The notes beneath the pieces are model-generated. The model was not told the DNA's origin, made no database searches, and was given only the letters and a program-made list of their open reading frames with translations. Shown here in pieces: positions 16,057 to 25,631 of a stretch of DNA of 64,000 bases. Each line of letters opens with the position of its first letter. Position 1 is the first letter of the stretch. Origin of the DNA: Streptomyces scabiei 87.22 (GTDB taxonomy: Bacteria > Actinomycetota > Actinomycetes > Streptomycetales > Streptomycetaceae); NCBI RefSeq assembly GCF_000091305.1, contig NC_013929.1, positions 3,534,001-3,598,000 of the forward strand, given 5' to 3'. Both the position numbers and the translations under genes were made by a program.

Positions 16057-16793
16057 GCCTTCCGCGTGTCCTTCCGGTAGAGCCAGGCCGCGCCGCCCGC
16101 GAAGAGGGCGAAGTAGACGACCAGGAGGGCGACGTCCCCGGCGTGCGGGGCCCGGCTCTGTTCGACGGCCTGCCCCAGCGCGGCGTACGCGTGCGTCGGC
16201 ACCCACTTCGCGATCTCCTGCAGCCACCCGGGGAAGGTCGTCGTCGGCATCCACAGGCCGCCGAGCATCGACAGGCCGAAGTAGACGATCATCGTGATCG
16301 GGCGGACCGCGTCGCCGGTCGCGAGGTAGCCGATGGCGACACCGAGCGCGGCGAAGACGAGGCTGCCGGCCCAGATCGCCCCGGTGAGGGCGAGCCACTG
16401 CCAGGCGTCCAGGCGTACGCCCTTCACGGTGGCGGCGACCAGGAAGACGATCACGATGGACGGCAGGCTGACCACGGCCGCGCTGGCGGTCTTGGCGAAC
16501 ACGTAGCCGCGCCCCGGCAGCGGGGTGAGCCGCAGCTGCCGTACCCAGCCGCCCTCACGTTCCTTGGCGATGCGTTCGCTGTTGCCCATCAGGACGGCCG
16601 TCAGGGCGCCGAAGGAGGCCATGGAGACCATCATGTAGGTCGGCAGGGTCAGACCGGTGTCGCCGAGCTTCTCGGTGCTGCTCGCGTTGCCCGCGATCAG
16701 CAGGAACAGCAGCGAGGGGTAGAGCACCGAGAAGAACATGGACTTGCGGTTGCGCAGGGCGCGGGTGAGTTCCAGCTTGATCAGGCTGTTCAC
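16053..16793 (-). CDS. ABC-2 type transporter permease
   Basis: 246 residues with six predicted membrane helices, starting MNSLIKLELTRALRNRKSMF as ABC-2 exporter permeases do. Its partner is the ATPase encoded immediately upstream, whose stop overlaps this GTG start (GTGA). The complex probably exports a drug, lipid or antimicrobial peptide; the kinase-regulator pair downstream resembles bacitracin/lipid-type sensing systems. The substrate is not shown by the sequence. Confidence 0.92.
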   Translation of the reverse strand: MNSLIKLELTRALRNRKSMFFSVLYPSLLFLLIAGNASSTEKLGDTGLTLPTYMMVSMASFGALTAVLMGNSERIAKEREGGWVRQLRLTPLPGRGYVFAKTASAAVVSLPSIVIVFLVAATVKGVRLDAWQWLALTGAIWAGSLVFAALGVAIGYLATGDAVRPITMIVYFGLSMLGGLWMPTTTFPGWLQEIAKWVPTHAYAALGQAVEQSRAPHAGDVALLVVYFALFAGGAAWLYRKDTRKA

Positions 16794-17743
16794 TTGGACT
16801 TCGCCTCCTCGGCGGCGGTGATCGCGACGAAGGCCTGTTCCAGGCCGAGGCCGGTGACTTCGAGGTTGCGGGGGAAGACGCCGAGGCCGTAGAGGGCGTG
16901 GACGGTCGCGTCGGCGTCGGTGGACTGGATGCGGACGGTACGGCCGGATCCCTCGGCGGAGCCGCTGTGGGAGACGGTGATCGTGGTGAGGAAGGGCAGG
17001 GCCCGCAGCGCGGACTCGTCGGCCCCGCCGTCCGGGAGGTCGAAGGAGATCCTGCGGGCTCCGGCCTTGGCCTTGATCTCGGCGGCCGTGCCGTCGGCCA
17101 GCAGGCGGCCCCGGTGCAGGACGAGCACCCGGTCGGCGATGGCGTCGGCCTCTTCGAGGTAGTGGGTGGCGAACAGGACGGTGCGGCCCTGGTCGGCCTG
17201 TTCGCGCATGGTGGCCCAGAAGGCCTGGCGGGCGGTGACGTCCATGCCGGTGGTGGGCTCGTCCAGGACGATGAGGTCGCTGTCGCCCGCTGTGGCCAGG
17301 GCGAAGCGGACGCGCTGGGCCTGGCCGCCGGAGAGCTTGTGGACCTTGCGGTCGGCGATCTGGGTGATGCCGGAGCGGGCGAGGACGTCCGAGACCGGGT
17401 ACGGCCTCGGGTGCAGGTCGCAGGCGAGCCGGACCAGTTCCGCGACCGTCACCTCGTCCATCAGGCCGCCGCTCTGCAGCATGGCTCCCACGCGTCCGGC
17501 GACGATCGCCTCGCGCGGGGTCGTGCCGAAGACGTCGATCGTGCCGCTGTCGGCGTTCTTCAGGCCGAGCAGCAGGTCCAGGGTGGTGGACTTGCCGGCG
17601 CCGTTCGGGCCCAGCAGGGCCACGGTCTCCCCCGGGTGCAGGGCGAGCGTGAGGCCGTCCACGGCCCGTACGTCGCCGAACGCCTTCGTCACCTTGTCGA
17701 ATCCCACCACCGTGGTGTCGGTGGCCCTCGTCGTGGTCGTCAT
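16790..17743 (-). CDS. ABC transporter ATP-binding protein (exporter type)
   Basis: 317 residues. Walker A is LLGPNGAGKSTT, the signature LSGGQAQRVRFALA, and Walker B LIVLDEPTTGMD. A C-terminal accessory region of about 90 residues is typical of DrrA/CcmA-like exporters. The start is ATG 17743; ATG 17752 is also possible and neither has a strong ribosome site. First gene of the four-gene operon ending at 14267. Confidence 0.93.
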   Translation of the reverse strand: MTTTTRATDTTVVGFDKVTKAFGDVRAVDGLTLALHPGETVALLGPNGAGKSTTLDLLLGLKNADSGTIDVFGTTPREAIVAGRVGAMLQSGGLMDEVTVAELVRLACDLHPRPYPVSDVLARSGITQIADRKVHKLSGGQAQRVRFALATAGDSDLIVLDEPTTGMDVTARQAFWATMREQADQGRTVLFATHYLEEADAIADRVLVLHRGRLLADGTAAEIKAKAGARRISFDLPDGGADESALRALPFLTTITVSHSGSAEGSGRTVRIQSTDADATVHALYGLGVFPRNLEVTGLGLEQAFVAITAAEEAKSK

Positions 17744-17803
17744 GGACACCATCGTCGGCGGGAGAGGGGTGCGTCCGGCAGTGTCGGCGGTCCTGACCCC
17801 GGC

Positions 17804-17817
17804 ATGACAGAAGTCAT
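17804..17817. promoter_or_regulatory. Palindrome ATGAC-N4-GTCAT upstream of the ABC/two-component operon
   Basis: A perfect 5-bp inverted repeat with a 4-nt centre, 61-74 bp before the ATPase start. NarL/FixJ regulators bind such short inverted repeats, so it is a candidate autoregulatory operator. Confidence 0.45.
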
Positions 17818-17856
17818 ATCGGAGAGGGTGACGGGGACGGCACCGGAGTACGACGA

Positions 17857-17884
17857 GGGGCACCCGGCGTGGGCCGGGTGCCCC
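17857..17884 (-). terminator. Hairpin terminator after the peptidoglycan-binding protein gene
   Basis: A perfect 12-bp stem (GGGGCACCCGGC and complement) with a 4-nt loop, 25 nt beyond the stop codon at 17909. Confidence 0.75.
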
Positions 17885-17908
17885 CTGCGTGTCGTGCTTC
17901 GAAACCGC

Positions 17909-20053
17909 CTAGCTCGGGTTCGTCTCGATGGTGGCCGTGCGGTTCGTCGTGCTCTTCAGGGCCTGGCGGAGGGCGCCGTAGACGTCCTCGACGGTGACCG
18001 GGGTCTTCTCGCCGTTGGCCCGGGTGATGAGGACGCCGTCGAAGGCGCCGCCGTAGAGCTCCTTGAGCGCCTTCTCGTCGTAGGAGTCGACGAGCTTGCC
18101 GTCGACGGCCTTGACGGTGAGGAACTTCCACAGGGAGTTCTGCGGGCTGAGCAGGACGGCGTGCGCGGGGTCCGTCTGGACGGTGACCGTCGCGGACATG
18201 GCCGGCTGCGCGAACTCCTTCATGAACCGGTCGACCTCGGCCTTGCCGACGGACGGCTCCTGCTCCGTGGTCGGGAGCCGCACGGGCGTGCTGCCGCCGG
18301 TCTCGACCTGGGCGCGGTACGCCTCCTCGACTGCGGTGGTGGACTCGCCGACGGCGATGCCCTTGCCCGCCTTGCCGTAGACGGGGACGGCCTTGCCGGC
18401 CTGGTACTTGACGGTGCCGTCGCTCGCCGAGCCGGCGCCGCCCGCCGCGCGCTCCAGGGCGGCCCGCAGCTTCTCCTCGTCGACCGGCATGACCGGGGAG
18501 ACGACCCGCTCCTGGCCGAAGAGCGAGCCGATCACCGAGACGGGGTTGTAGTCGCTGACGGCGGCGGCGCTGACCGTGGCCTGCTTGTCGAACTGGAGTC
18601 CGGCCTGGTCGGGTGTGAGGGAGACCGTGTCGCCGTCGACCGAGAGCTGCAGCGGCTGGGTGGTGCGCTTGCCGAAGGCCGCGTCGAGCTTGTTGACGGC
18701 CTCGTCGCGGGTGCCGCCGCCGATGTCGACGCCGAGGACGGTGGTGCCCTTGGGCACGTCGGAGTGGTTCATCAGCAGACCGGCGCCGTAGACACCGCCG
18801 CCGAGGACGACCACACCGCCGATGAGCAGCCCGAGCTTGCTGCGGCCCTTCTTCTTGGCCGGCTTGGCGGACTTGGTGTTCTTCGCCGGGGCGGCCTTCT
18901 GCTGCGGGCCGGGGTCGGGCAGCTTGGGCGGGGTGTGCCGCACCGCGCCGTCGGGGCCGCCCGCGCCGAACGGCGTGCCCTGGGTGCCGGGGGGCACGAC
19001 CGGGATGCCGCTGGTCAGGGTGTGCCCGGAGGGGTTGTCGACCACGGGTCCGGCCCCGCCGTAGCCCGGCTCGGGGGTCTGGCGCTGGGGGGTGAGGACC
19101 GCGGTGTCGTCGCTGATGCCGCCGCCGGGGCGGGCGTAGGCACCGGCGGCTCCGGGCGAGGAGAAGTCGGCGTCGGGGCCGCCGAAGGGGTTGCCCTGGT
19201 AGCCGGGGCCACCGGGGCCGCCCTGGACCGGCGGCGGGCCGAGCGGGCTGTCGCCGGTGACGGGGCCGCCCGTGGGGCCCGCCGGGCCGGAGCGCCCGCC
19301 GTTGTCGGAGAAGTACGGCAGGTCGTCGCGCTCGGGCTTGGTGCCAGCCAGCGCGGCCGAGACGTCGAAGGACCCGGTGCCGCCGCCGTGGCCGGGAGCG
19401 ACGGGCTGGCCGCCGGTGGCCCCGGGCAGGCCGGCGCCGTTGGTCCCGCCGGGCCGGGGGCCGGCGGTCGCGCCGGGGCGCGGGCCCGCGGGGCCGCCGG
19501 ACTGGGGACCGGTGCCGCCCGTGCCGCCCGTGCCTCCGGGGCGGGGGCCCGTGGCGGGGACTCCCGGCGCGGGGGCGCCCTGGCCGCCGAGGGTCCCGAC
19601 GGAGAACCCGGCGCCGTTGGTGCCGCCGGTGCTCGTGCCCTTGGCCGGGGTGGCGCCCTTGCGGGGCGCGAACCAGTCGCTGGTGGGCTTGTCGTCGCCC
19701 GGCGCGGCCGGTTCCGGCGCTGGCGCCGGGGTGTCCGTGAACACGGGCATGGCGGTGGTGCCGGTGGTCTCCGACTCGGACCCGGTGTCGTCCGCGGCGC
19801 CCTCGCCGTCGGCGACCGGCTTGCGGACGACGACCGGCGGGATCGGGCGCGAGCCGGGGATGTTGATCCGGACCCGTGTGGTCAGCGTGGTCTCGGTCCT
19901 CGGTCCGTCCGCGCGCTCGGCCGCGGCCGAGCGGGCCGCCTCGGCACCGGCCTCGGTGGCCATGGGCGTGCCGTACGGCGGTGTCCCCGACGGGTACGCG
20001 GTGCTGCCGCGCCCATTGGCCCCGGAGGACGAAGTGTCAGTTTCACGACTCAA
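17909..20053 (-). CDS. Large membrane protein with putative peptidoglycan-binding domains
   Basis: 714 residues. A disordered cytoplasmic half rich in Gly, Pro, Thr and Ala is followed by a basic stretch (AKKKGRSKLG), one membrane helix near residues 402-424, and an extracytoplasmic part. The repeats VPKGTTVLGVDIGGGTRDEA and the later PTVSLTPDQAGL-like region match the YoaR/PF12229 putative peptidoglycan-binding domain, a VanW-type partner fold. No catalytic residues are evident. The TTG start at 20053 is preceded by GGGAGA. It is monocistronic and probably links the wall to a cytoplasmic scaffold; that is inference. Confidence 0.78.
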   Translation of the reverse strand: MSRETDTSSSGANGRGSTAYPSGTPPYGTPMATEAGAEAARSAAAERADGPRTETTLTTRVRINIPGSRPIPPVVVRKPVADGEGAADDTGSESETTGTTAMPVFTDTPAPAPEPAAPGDDKPTSDWFAPRKGATPAKGTSTGGTNGAGFSVGTLGGQGAPAPGVPATGPRPGGTGGTGGTGPQSGGPAGPRPGATAGPRPGGTNGAGLPGATGGQPVAPGHGGGTGSFDVSAALAGTKPERDDLPYFSDNGGRSGPAGPTGGPVTGDSPLGPPPVQGGPGGPGYQGNPFGGPDADFSSPGAAGAYARPGGGISDDTAVLTPQRQTPEPGYGGAGPVVDNPSGHTLTSGIPVVPPGTQGTPFGAGGPDGAVRHTPPKLPDPGPQQKAAPAKNTKSAKPAKKKGRSKLGLLIGGVVVLGGGVYGAGLLMNHSDVPKGTTVLGVDIGGGTRDEAVNKLDAAFGKRTTQPLQLSVDGDTVSLTPDQAGLQFDKQATVSAAAVSDYNPVSVIGSLFGQERVVSPVMPVDEEKLRAALERAAGGAGSASDGTVKYQAGKAVPVYGKAGKGIAVGESTTAVEEAYRAQVETGGSTPVRLPTTEQEPSVGKAEVDRFMKEFAQPAMSATVTVQTDPAHAVLLSPQNSLWKFLTVKAVDGKLVDSYDEKALKELYGGAFDGVLITRANGEKTPVTVEDVYGALRQALKSTTNRTATIETNPS

Positions 20054-20212
20054 GGCAGGTTCTCCCGGTTTGCTCCGCCGCCCGTCACGACCTCAACTCA
20101 GCGGGCAGCTCGGCGGCGCGCACCACCATACTGGCCACTTCCGGCGCGTATCCCACGACCGCGTGGGAAACCCACACCGGACCCGCACCCCCGTACCGCG
20201 GCGAAGCGGTGG

Positions 20213-20644
20213 TCACTTCCCAAGTCGGGCGTCGGGCCCGGTCGGTTGCCGCCCCCACCCAAGGGTGGCGCACATCACAGCAACAGCCATGCCACCGAGC
20301 AGGAAGAGGTAGGAGCCGACTCCCACGCCGAACAGGAAGTCCCCCTCCGGCCGGGTGGACGTCAGCAGGACGACGGAGATCATCCAGCCGGCGGCCGGCG
20401 CAACGGCCCCCGCCCGGCTCCCCGTCGCCCGCGAGCCGCCCAGGAAGAGCCCGGCCGCACCCAGCAGCGCGAGCAGCAATCCGCCGGGGAACCAGGCCGC
20501 TTGGAGCAGCCCGCCGGCCACCCCGACCACCGCCCCCAGCACGAAGAGCCCCAGGTGAGCAGCGGCGCGCGCCGGCGCGGGGAACGTCAACGGCTGGGCG
20601 AGCGCGCCGCCTTCCCGGCCGGTCGGCATGTCCGTCCGCTTCAT
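20213..20644 (-). CDS. DUF6113-like small integral membrane protein
   Basis: 143 residues with about four hydrophobic segments and a hydrophilic N-terminus (start MKRTDMPTGREGG). The position just downstream of mshB, 64 nt away, is typical of a Streptomyces membrane protein family I recall as DUF6113. ATG 20644 is chosen with GAGGGGCGG upstream. No functional motif; co-transcription with mshB is likely. Confidence 0.7.
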   Translation of the reverse strand: MKRTDMPTGREGGALAQPLTFPAPARAAAHLGLFVLGAVVGVAGGLLQAAWFPGGLLLALLGAAGLFLGGSRATGSRAGAVAPAAGWMISVVLLTSTRPEGDFLFGVGVGSYLFLLGGMAVAVMCATLGWGRQPTGPDARLGK

Positions 20645-20708
20645 CGCCGGACCGCCCCTCGATGGCCGTGCGCGCACACGACGTGTCTGTCATACCCATG
20701 CGTACGCA

Positions 20709-21680
20709 TCACAGGGCCGTTCCGTTCTGCCGTTCCTCGAAAGAAATACCGGGAATCCCCTCGAACAAGTCGCTCTCCCGGCTCCCCCCTTCACGTCTGC
20801 CGCGCACCAACTCGTAGTACTCGGTGCTCAGCAGGGGCTGGGCCAGCGCGTTGGAGAGCGCGAAGTAGGGTTCGGCGACCTCGATCTGGGTGGCGTGCGC
20901 GCGCATCGCGGCGGCCTTCGCCGCCGCGAAGCCGGTGCCGTCGATCTCGGTGGTGACGAGGTGGTCGTCCACCACTCCCGGCACATCGGTGACGCTCGCG
21001 GCCTGCCGGAACGGCACCCGTCCGGGCTCGGCGAGATCGCGGCGGAGGCGTTCGAAGCCCTCCAGGACCACTCCGCGCGGCACCCGGTTCCAGTACACCT
21101 TGGCGATGTCCCAGGGCTCGCCGAGGTCCGGGCGGAAGGCCGGGTCGGCGGCCAGGCCGGCGGCGCGCATGGCGACGCGGTGGGCCTGGATGTGGTCGGG
21201 GTGGCCGTACCCGCCGTCGGGGTCGTAGGTGACGAGGACCTGGGGGCGGACCTCGCGGACCACGCGGACCAGGTGGGCGGCGGCCTCGTCGACGTCGGCG
21301 GACCAGAAGGCGCCGGGGCGCTCGTTCTGTTCGACGCCCATCATCCCGGAGTCGCGGTAGCGGCCCGCGCCGCCGAGGAAGCGGTGGTCGGTGACGCCGA
21401 GTTCCTTCATGGCCCCGGCCAGTTCGTCCACCCGGTACGGGCCCAGCGTGTCGTCACGGTCGGGCGCGAGGTGCGCGAGAGAGGGCGGGATGACCTCGCC
21501 CTCCTCGCCGAGGGTGCAGGTCACCAGCGTCACCCGGGCTCCCTCGGCCGCGTACTTGGCCATGGTCGCGCCGTTGTTGATCGACTCGTCGTCCGGGTGC
21601 GCGTGCACCAGGAGCAGTCGGTGACCGACGCGGGAGAGGGGTTCCCCCGGCCGGGGGCCGGAGGAGGGCAGATCCGTCAT
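20709..21680 (-). CDS. mshB: Mycothiol biosynthesis deacetylase
   Basis: N-acetyl-1-D-myo-inosityl-2-amino-2-deoxy-alpha-D-glucopyranoside deacetylase, the second enzymatic step committed to mycothiol. A 323-residue LmbE-like zinc protein. The metal motif is VHAHPDDES and the later His is in GYGHPDHIQAHR. The minus-strand TAGGCT box (21687-21692) lies 6 nt before the ATG and no ribosome site is visible, so the mRNA is probably leaderless. The paralogue Mca shares the fold; length and motifs favour MshB. Confidence 0.9.
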   Translation of the reverse strand: MTDLPSSGPRPGEPLSRVGHRLLLVHAHPDDESINNGATMAKYAAEGARVTLVTCTLGEEGEVIPPSLAHLAPDRDDTLGPYRVDELAGAMKELGVTDHRFLGGAGRYRDSGMMGVEQNERPGAFWSADVDEAAAHLVRVVREVRPQVLVTYDPDGGYGHPDHIQAHRVAMRAAGLAADPAFRPDLGEPWDIAKVYWNRVPRGVVLEGFERLRRDLAEPGRVPFRQAASVTDVPGVVDDHLVTTEIDGTGFAAAKAAAMRAHATQIEVAEPYFALSNALAQPLLSTEYYELVRGRREGGSRESDLFEGIPGISFEERQNGTAL

Positions 21681-21686
21681 GGGGCA

Positions 21687-21692
21687 AGCCTA
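21687..21692 (-). promoter_or_regulatory. Candidate -10 box for leaderless mshB
   Basis: TAGGCT on the minus strand ends 6 nt before the mshB ATG. Confidence 0.5.
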
Positions 21693-21802
21693 CGAGGCGC
21701 CCGGAGCCGGCCCGTGCCGGGCGCGGTCGTCCGCGGGAACGGTCGGCCGCGGGGTTCCGGGGGCCCAGGGACGGGCCCGGGCGGAGCCCGGCGGCCGGAG
21801 GC

Positions 21803-21997
21803 TCAGAACTTGATACTTCCGATCATGCCCGCGATGTTGGTCGTCAGCTCGCTGATCGTCGGCGCGATGGTCGAGGACGCGAGGTAGAAGCCGAGCAGGA
21901 TGCAGATGATCGCGTGTGGTGCCTTCAGCCCTGACTTCTTGATCAGGATGAAGACGATGATCGCCAGCAGCACCACCGCCGAAATCGAGAGTGCCAC
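21803..21997 (-). CDS. 64-residue membrane protein of unknown function
   Basis: GTG start with GGAGGTGA about 8 nt upstream. Two hydrophobic helices (about residues 5-22 and 28-46) are separated by a short basic loop (KKSGLKAPHA). No cysteine or catalytic motif. The good ribosome site supports a real gene. Streptomycetes have similar short two-helix proteins, some near conjugative elements, but nothing here shows transfer. Confidence 0.65.
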   Translation of the reverse strand: MALSISAVVLLAIIVFILIKKSGLKAPHAIICILLGFYLASSTIAPTISELTTNIAGMIGSIKF

Positions 21998-22141
21998 GGC
22001 GGCTCACCTCCAAAAGTTCCCTGGGACCTGGGGACCGAAGCAGTTGTCACGGGCTGACGGCGGAGCCGTCGTCAACCGATGACGTGGGTGACGCAGTTGT
22101 GAATCCGTACAGCGGCCAGCAGGTTCATACCCACCCAGCGG

Positions 22142-22156
22142 TAGTGATCATAACTA
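22142..22156. promoter_or_regulatory. Imperfect palindrome TAGTGATCATAACTA
   Basis: TAGT...ACTA arms with a matching AT pair inside, centred between the divergent 64-residue gene and the S9 peptidase. Possible operator; tentative. Confidence 0.3.
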
Positions 22157-22209
22157 TCCATACGCGCGCATCGATCGGCGCACGGCCGCACAAGGGGGCG
22201 CATGGCCAA

Positions 22210-22215
22210 TATGGT
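22210..22215 (+). promoter_or_regulatory. Candidate -10 box for leaderless S9 peptidase
   Basis: TATGGT ends 6 nt before ATG 22222. The GGAG between them is too close (1 nt) to act as a ribosome site. Confidence 0.45.
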
Positions 22216-22221
22216 CGGAGC

Positions 22222-24339
22222 ATGACGACCCAGCCCGAGTCCTTTCCCCGCCGACACGCCCGGACACAACGTTTCACCCTCGGCGCGCCGCGGGCCTTCT
22301 CCGTCGCGCCGGACGGTTCCCGTGTCGCGTTCCTGCGCTCTTCGTCCGGTACCGAGCGGGCCGGCAAGCTGTGGGTTCTGGACCTCCCGGACGGCGGCGA
22401 ACGCGTGGCGGCCGACCCGGGTCTGCTGCTCGCCGGCTCCACGGAGGAGTTGTCGGCCGAGGAGCGCGCCCGCCGTGAGCGGCTGCGCGAGGGCGGCGCC
22501 GGGATCGTCGGCTACGCGACCGACGCGGCCGTGGAGTTGGCCTCCTTCGCCTTGTCGGGGCGGCTCTTCGTGGCCGAGCTACGGGCCGGCACGGCTCGTG
22601 AACTGGCCGTTCCCGGCCCGGTGATCGATCCCCGCCCCTCCCCCGACGGCCGGTACGTCGCGTATGCCGCCGGGGGCACGCTGCGGGTCGTCGGCGTGGA
22701 GGGCGGGGACGACGTGGCGCTCACCGAGGAGGAGTCGGAGAACGTCACCCACGGCCTGGCGGAGTTCATCGCGGCCGAGGAGATGGGCCGGTCGCGCGGC
22801 TTCTGGTGGTCGCCGGAGTCGGACCGCCTGCTGGTGGCCCGCGTGGACGACACGCCGGTGCGCCGCTGGTGGATCTCGGACCCCGCGCAGCCGGAACGGG
22901 ACCCGCAGCGGGTGGCGTATCCGGCCGCCGGGACCGCCAACGCGGACGTACGCCTCTTCGTGATCGACCTCTCCGGTACCCGCACGGAGGTCGTCTGGGA
23001 CCGGGCGCGCTACCCGTATCTGGCGCATGTGCACTGGTCAGCGGCGGGTGCCCCGCTGATCCTGGTACAGGCGCGGGACCAGCGCAGCCAGTTGTTCCTG
23101 GCCGTCGACCCGGACACGGGGGCGACCCGGATGGTGCATGCCGACGAAGATCCACATTGGCTTGATCTTTTCCCCGGGGTGCCCTCGTGGAGTCCGTCGG
23201 GTCAGCTCGTGCGTGTCGCGGACGAGGGCGGCGCGCGGGTGCTGGCGGTCGGTGAACGGCCCCTGACGGGACCGCAGCTGCACGTCCGCGCGGTGCTGGA
23301 CGTGGCCGACGCCGATGTCCTGGTCTCGGCGTCGGCGGGCGCGTCGGCGGCCGATCCGGAGACCGGGGAGATCCACGTCTACCGCGTGAACGAACTGGGC
23401 ACGGAGCGCGTCTCGCAGGAGCCCGGCGTGCACTCCGCCGTGCGGGCCGGGGGTGTGACCGTGCTGGTCTCGGCCGTTCCGGAGCGGGCGGGCACCCGTG
23501 TCCAGGTGCTGCGGGACGGGAAGCCCGTGGCGACCGTGGCGTCCTATGCCGAAGACCCCGGTATGTCCCCGCGCGTGCGCTTCACACAGGGGGGCGCACG
23601 CCGCGTACCGTGCGCCCTGCTTATGCCGAAGGACTACGACGGGGTCACCCCCCTGCCGGTGCTCATGGACCCCTACGGCGGTCCGCACGGCCCCCGGGTA
23701 CTCGCCGCCCACAACGCGCACCTCACCTCGCAGTGGTTCGCCGACCAGGGGTTCGCGGTGGTGGTCGCCGACGGGCGCGGCACCCCCGGCCGCTCCCCCG
23801 CCTGGGAGAAGGCGATCGACGGCGACTTCACGCTCTCCCTCGACGACCAGGTGGACGCGCTGCACGGCCTGGCGGCCTCGCATCCGCTGGACCTGTCCCG
23901 GGTGGCGATCCGCGGCTGGTCCTACGGCGGCTGGCTGGCGGCCCTCGCGGTACTGCGCCGCCCGGACGTGTTCCACGCGGGCATCGCGGGCGCGCCGGTC
24001 ACCGACTGGCGGCTGTACGACACGCACTACACCGAGCGGTACCTGGGCGATCCGACGACGGACCCGGCCGCGTACGCGAAGAGTTCGCTGATCACGGACG
24101 AGGGACTGTCCGCGCCCGCCGAGCCGCACCGCCCGCTGATGATCGTGCACGGCACCGCCGACGACAACGTGGTCTTCGCCCACGCCCTGCGCCTGTCCTC
24201 CGCGCTCCTCGCGGCCGGCCGGCCCCACGAGGTCCTGCCGCTCTCCGGGGTCACCCACATCACCCCCCAGGAGCAGGTGGCGGAGAACCTGCTCCTGCTC
24301 CAGGTGGACTTCCTGAGGCGTTCCCTCGGAATGGCCTAG
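22222..24339 (+). CDS. S9 family prolyl oligopeptidase / dipeptidyl peptidase
   Basis: A serine peptidase that trims proline-containing peptides; 705 residues. The N-terminal beta-propeller (first about 430 residues) gates a C-terminal alpha/beta-hydrolase. The nucleophile Ser is in RGWSYGGWLA, the Asp in GTADDNVVFA and the His in LSGVTHI. The segment GLAEFIAAEEMGRSRGFWW resembles the DPP IV Glu-Glu site that fixes the free N-terminus, favouring dipeptidyl peptidase activity. No signal peptide, so cytoplasmic. Its position next to peptide importers would suit peptide utilisation. Confidence 0.92.
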   Translation: MTTQPESFPRRHARTQRFTLGAPRAFSVAPDGSRVAFLRSSSGTERAGKLWVLDLPDGGERVAADPGLLLAGSTEELSAEERARRERLREGGAGIVGYATDAAVELASFALSGRLFVAELRAGTARELAVPGPVIDPRPSPDGRYVAYAAGGTLRVVGVEGGDDVALTEEESENVTHGLAEFIAAEEMGRSRGFWWSPESDRLLVARVDDTPVRRWWISDPAQPERDPQRVAYPAAGTANADVRLFVIDLSGTRTEVVWDRARYPYLAHVHWSAAGAPLILVQARDQRSQLFLAVDPDTGATRMVHADEDPHWLDLFPGVPSWSPSGQLVRVADEGGARVLAVGERPLTGPQLHVRAVLDVADADVLVSASAGASAADPETGEIHVYRVNELGTERVSQEPGVHSAVRAGGVTVLVSAVPERAGTRVQVLRDGKPVATVASYAEDPGMSPRVRFTQGGARRVPCALLMPKDYDGVTPLPVLMDPYGGPHGPRVLAAHNAHLTSQWFADQGFAVVVADGRGTPGRSPAWEKAIDGDFTLSLDDQVDALHGLAASHPLDLSRVAIRGWSYGGWLAALAVLRRPDVFHAGIAGAPVTDWRLYDTHYTERYLGDPTTDPAAYAKSSLITDEGLSAPAEPHRPLMIVHGTADDNVVFAHALRLSSALLAAGRPHEVLPLSGVTHITPQEQVAENLLLLQVDFLRRSLGMA

Positions 24340-24372
24340 GCATCACGGCCCGGTACGGCGGCCGGGCACGGC

Positions 24373-24408
24373 AACGGGCCGGGGCTACATGGCGAGCCCC
24401 GGCCCGTT
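24373..24408. terminator. Bidirectional hairpin terminator
   Basis: A 14-bp perfect stem (AACGGGCCGGGGCT and complement) with an 8-nt loop between the convergent peptidase and dpp ATPase genes. Confidence 0.78.
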
Positions 24409-24515
24409 TACGGCACCCGCACGGCCGTACGCGTAGTAGATTCCCGCGTCCGTATATCGGAACGGGGTCGGTCAAGTTGCCTGCGTGTTAACGCGGTTGG
24501 TGTAGATTTGTAGGC

Positions 24516-25611
<1,096 letters not shown>

Positions 25612-25631
<20 letters not shown>

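Noticed and set aside
16898..20956. 1352-codon open frame on the plus strand
   Set aside because: It runs opposite to the ABC ATPase and the peptidoglycan-binding protein gene and has the simple repetitive composition of a GC-rich antisense frame.
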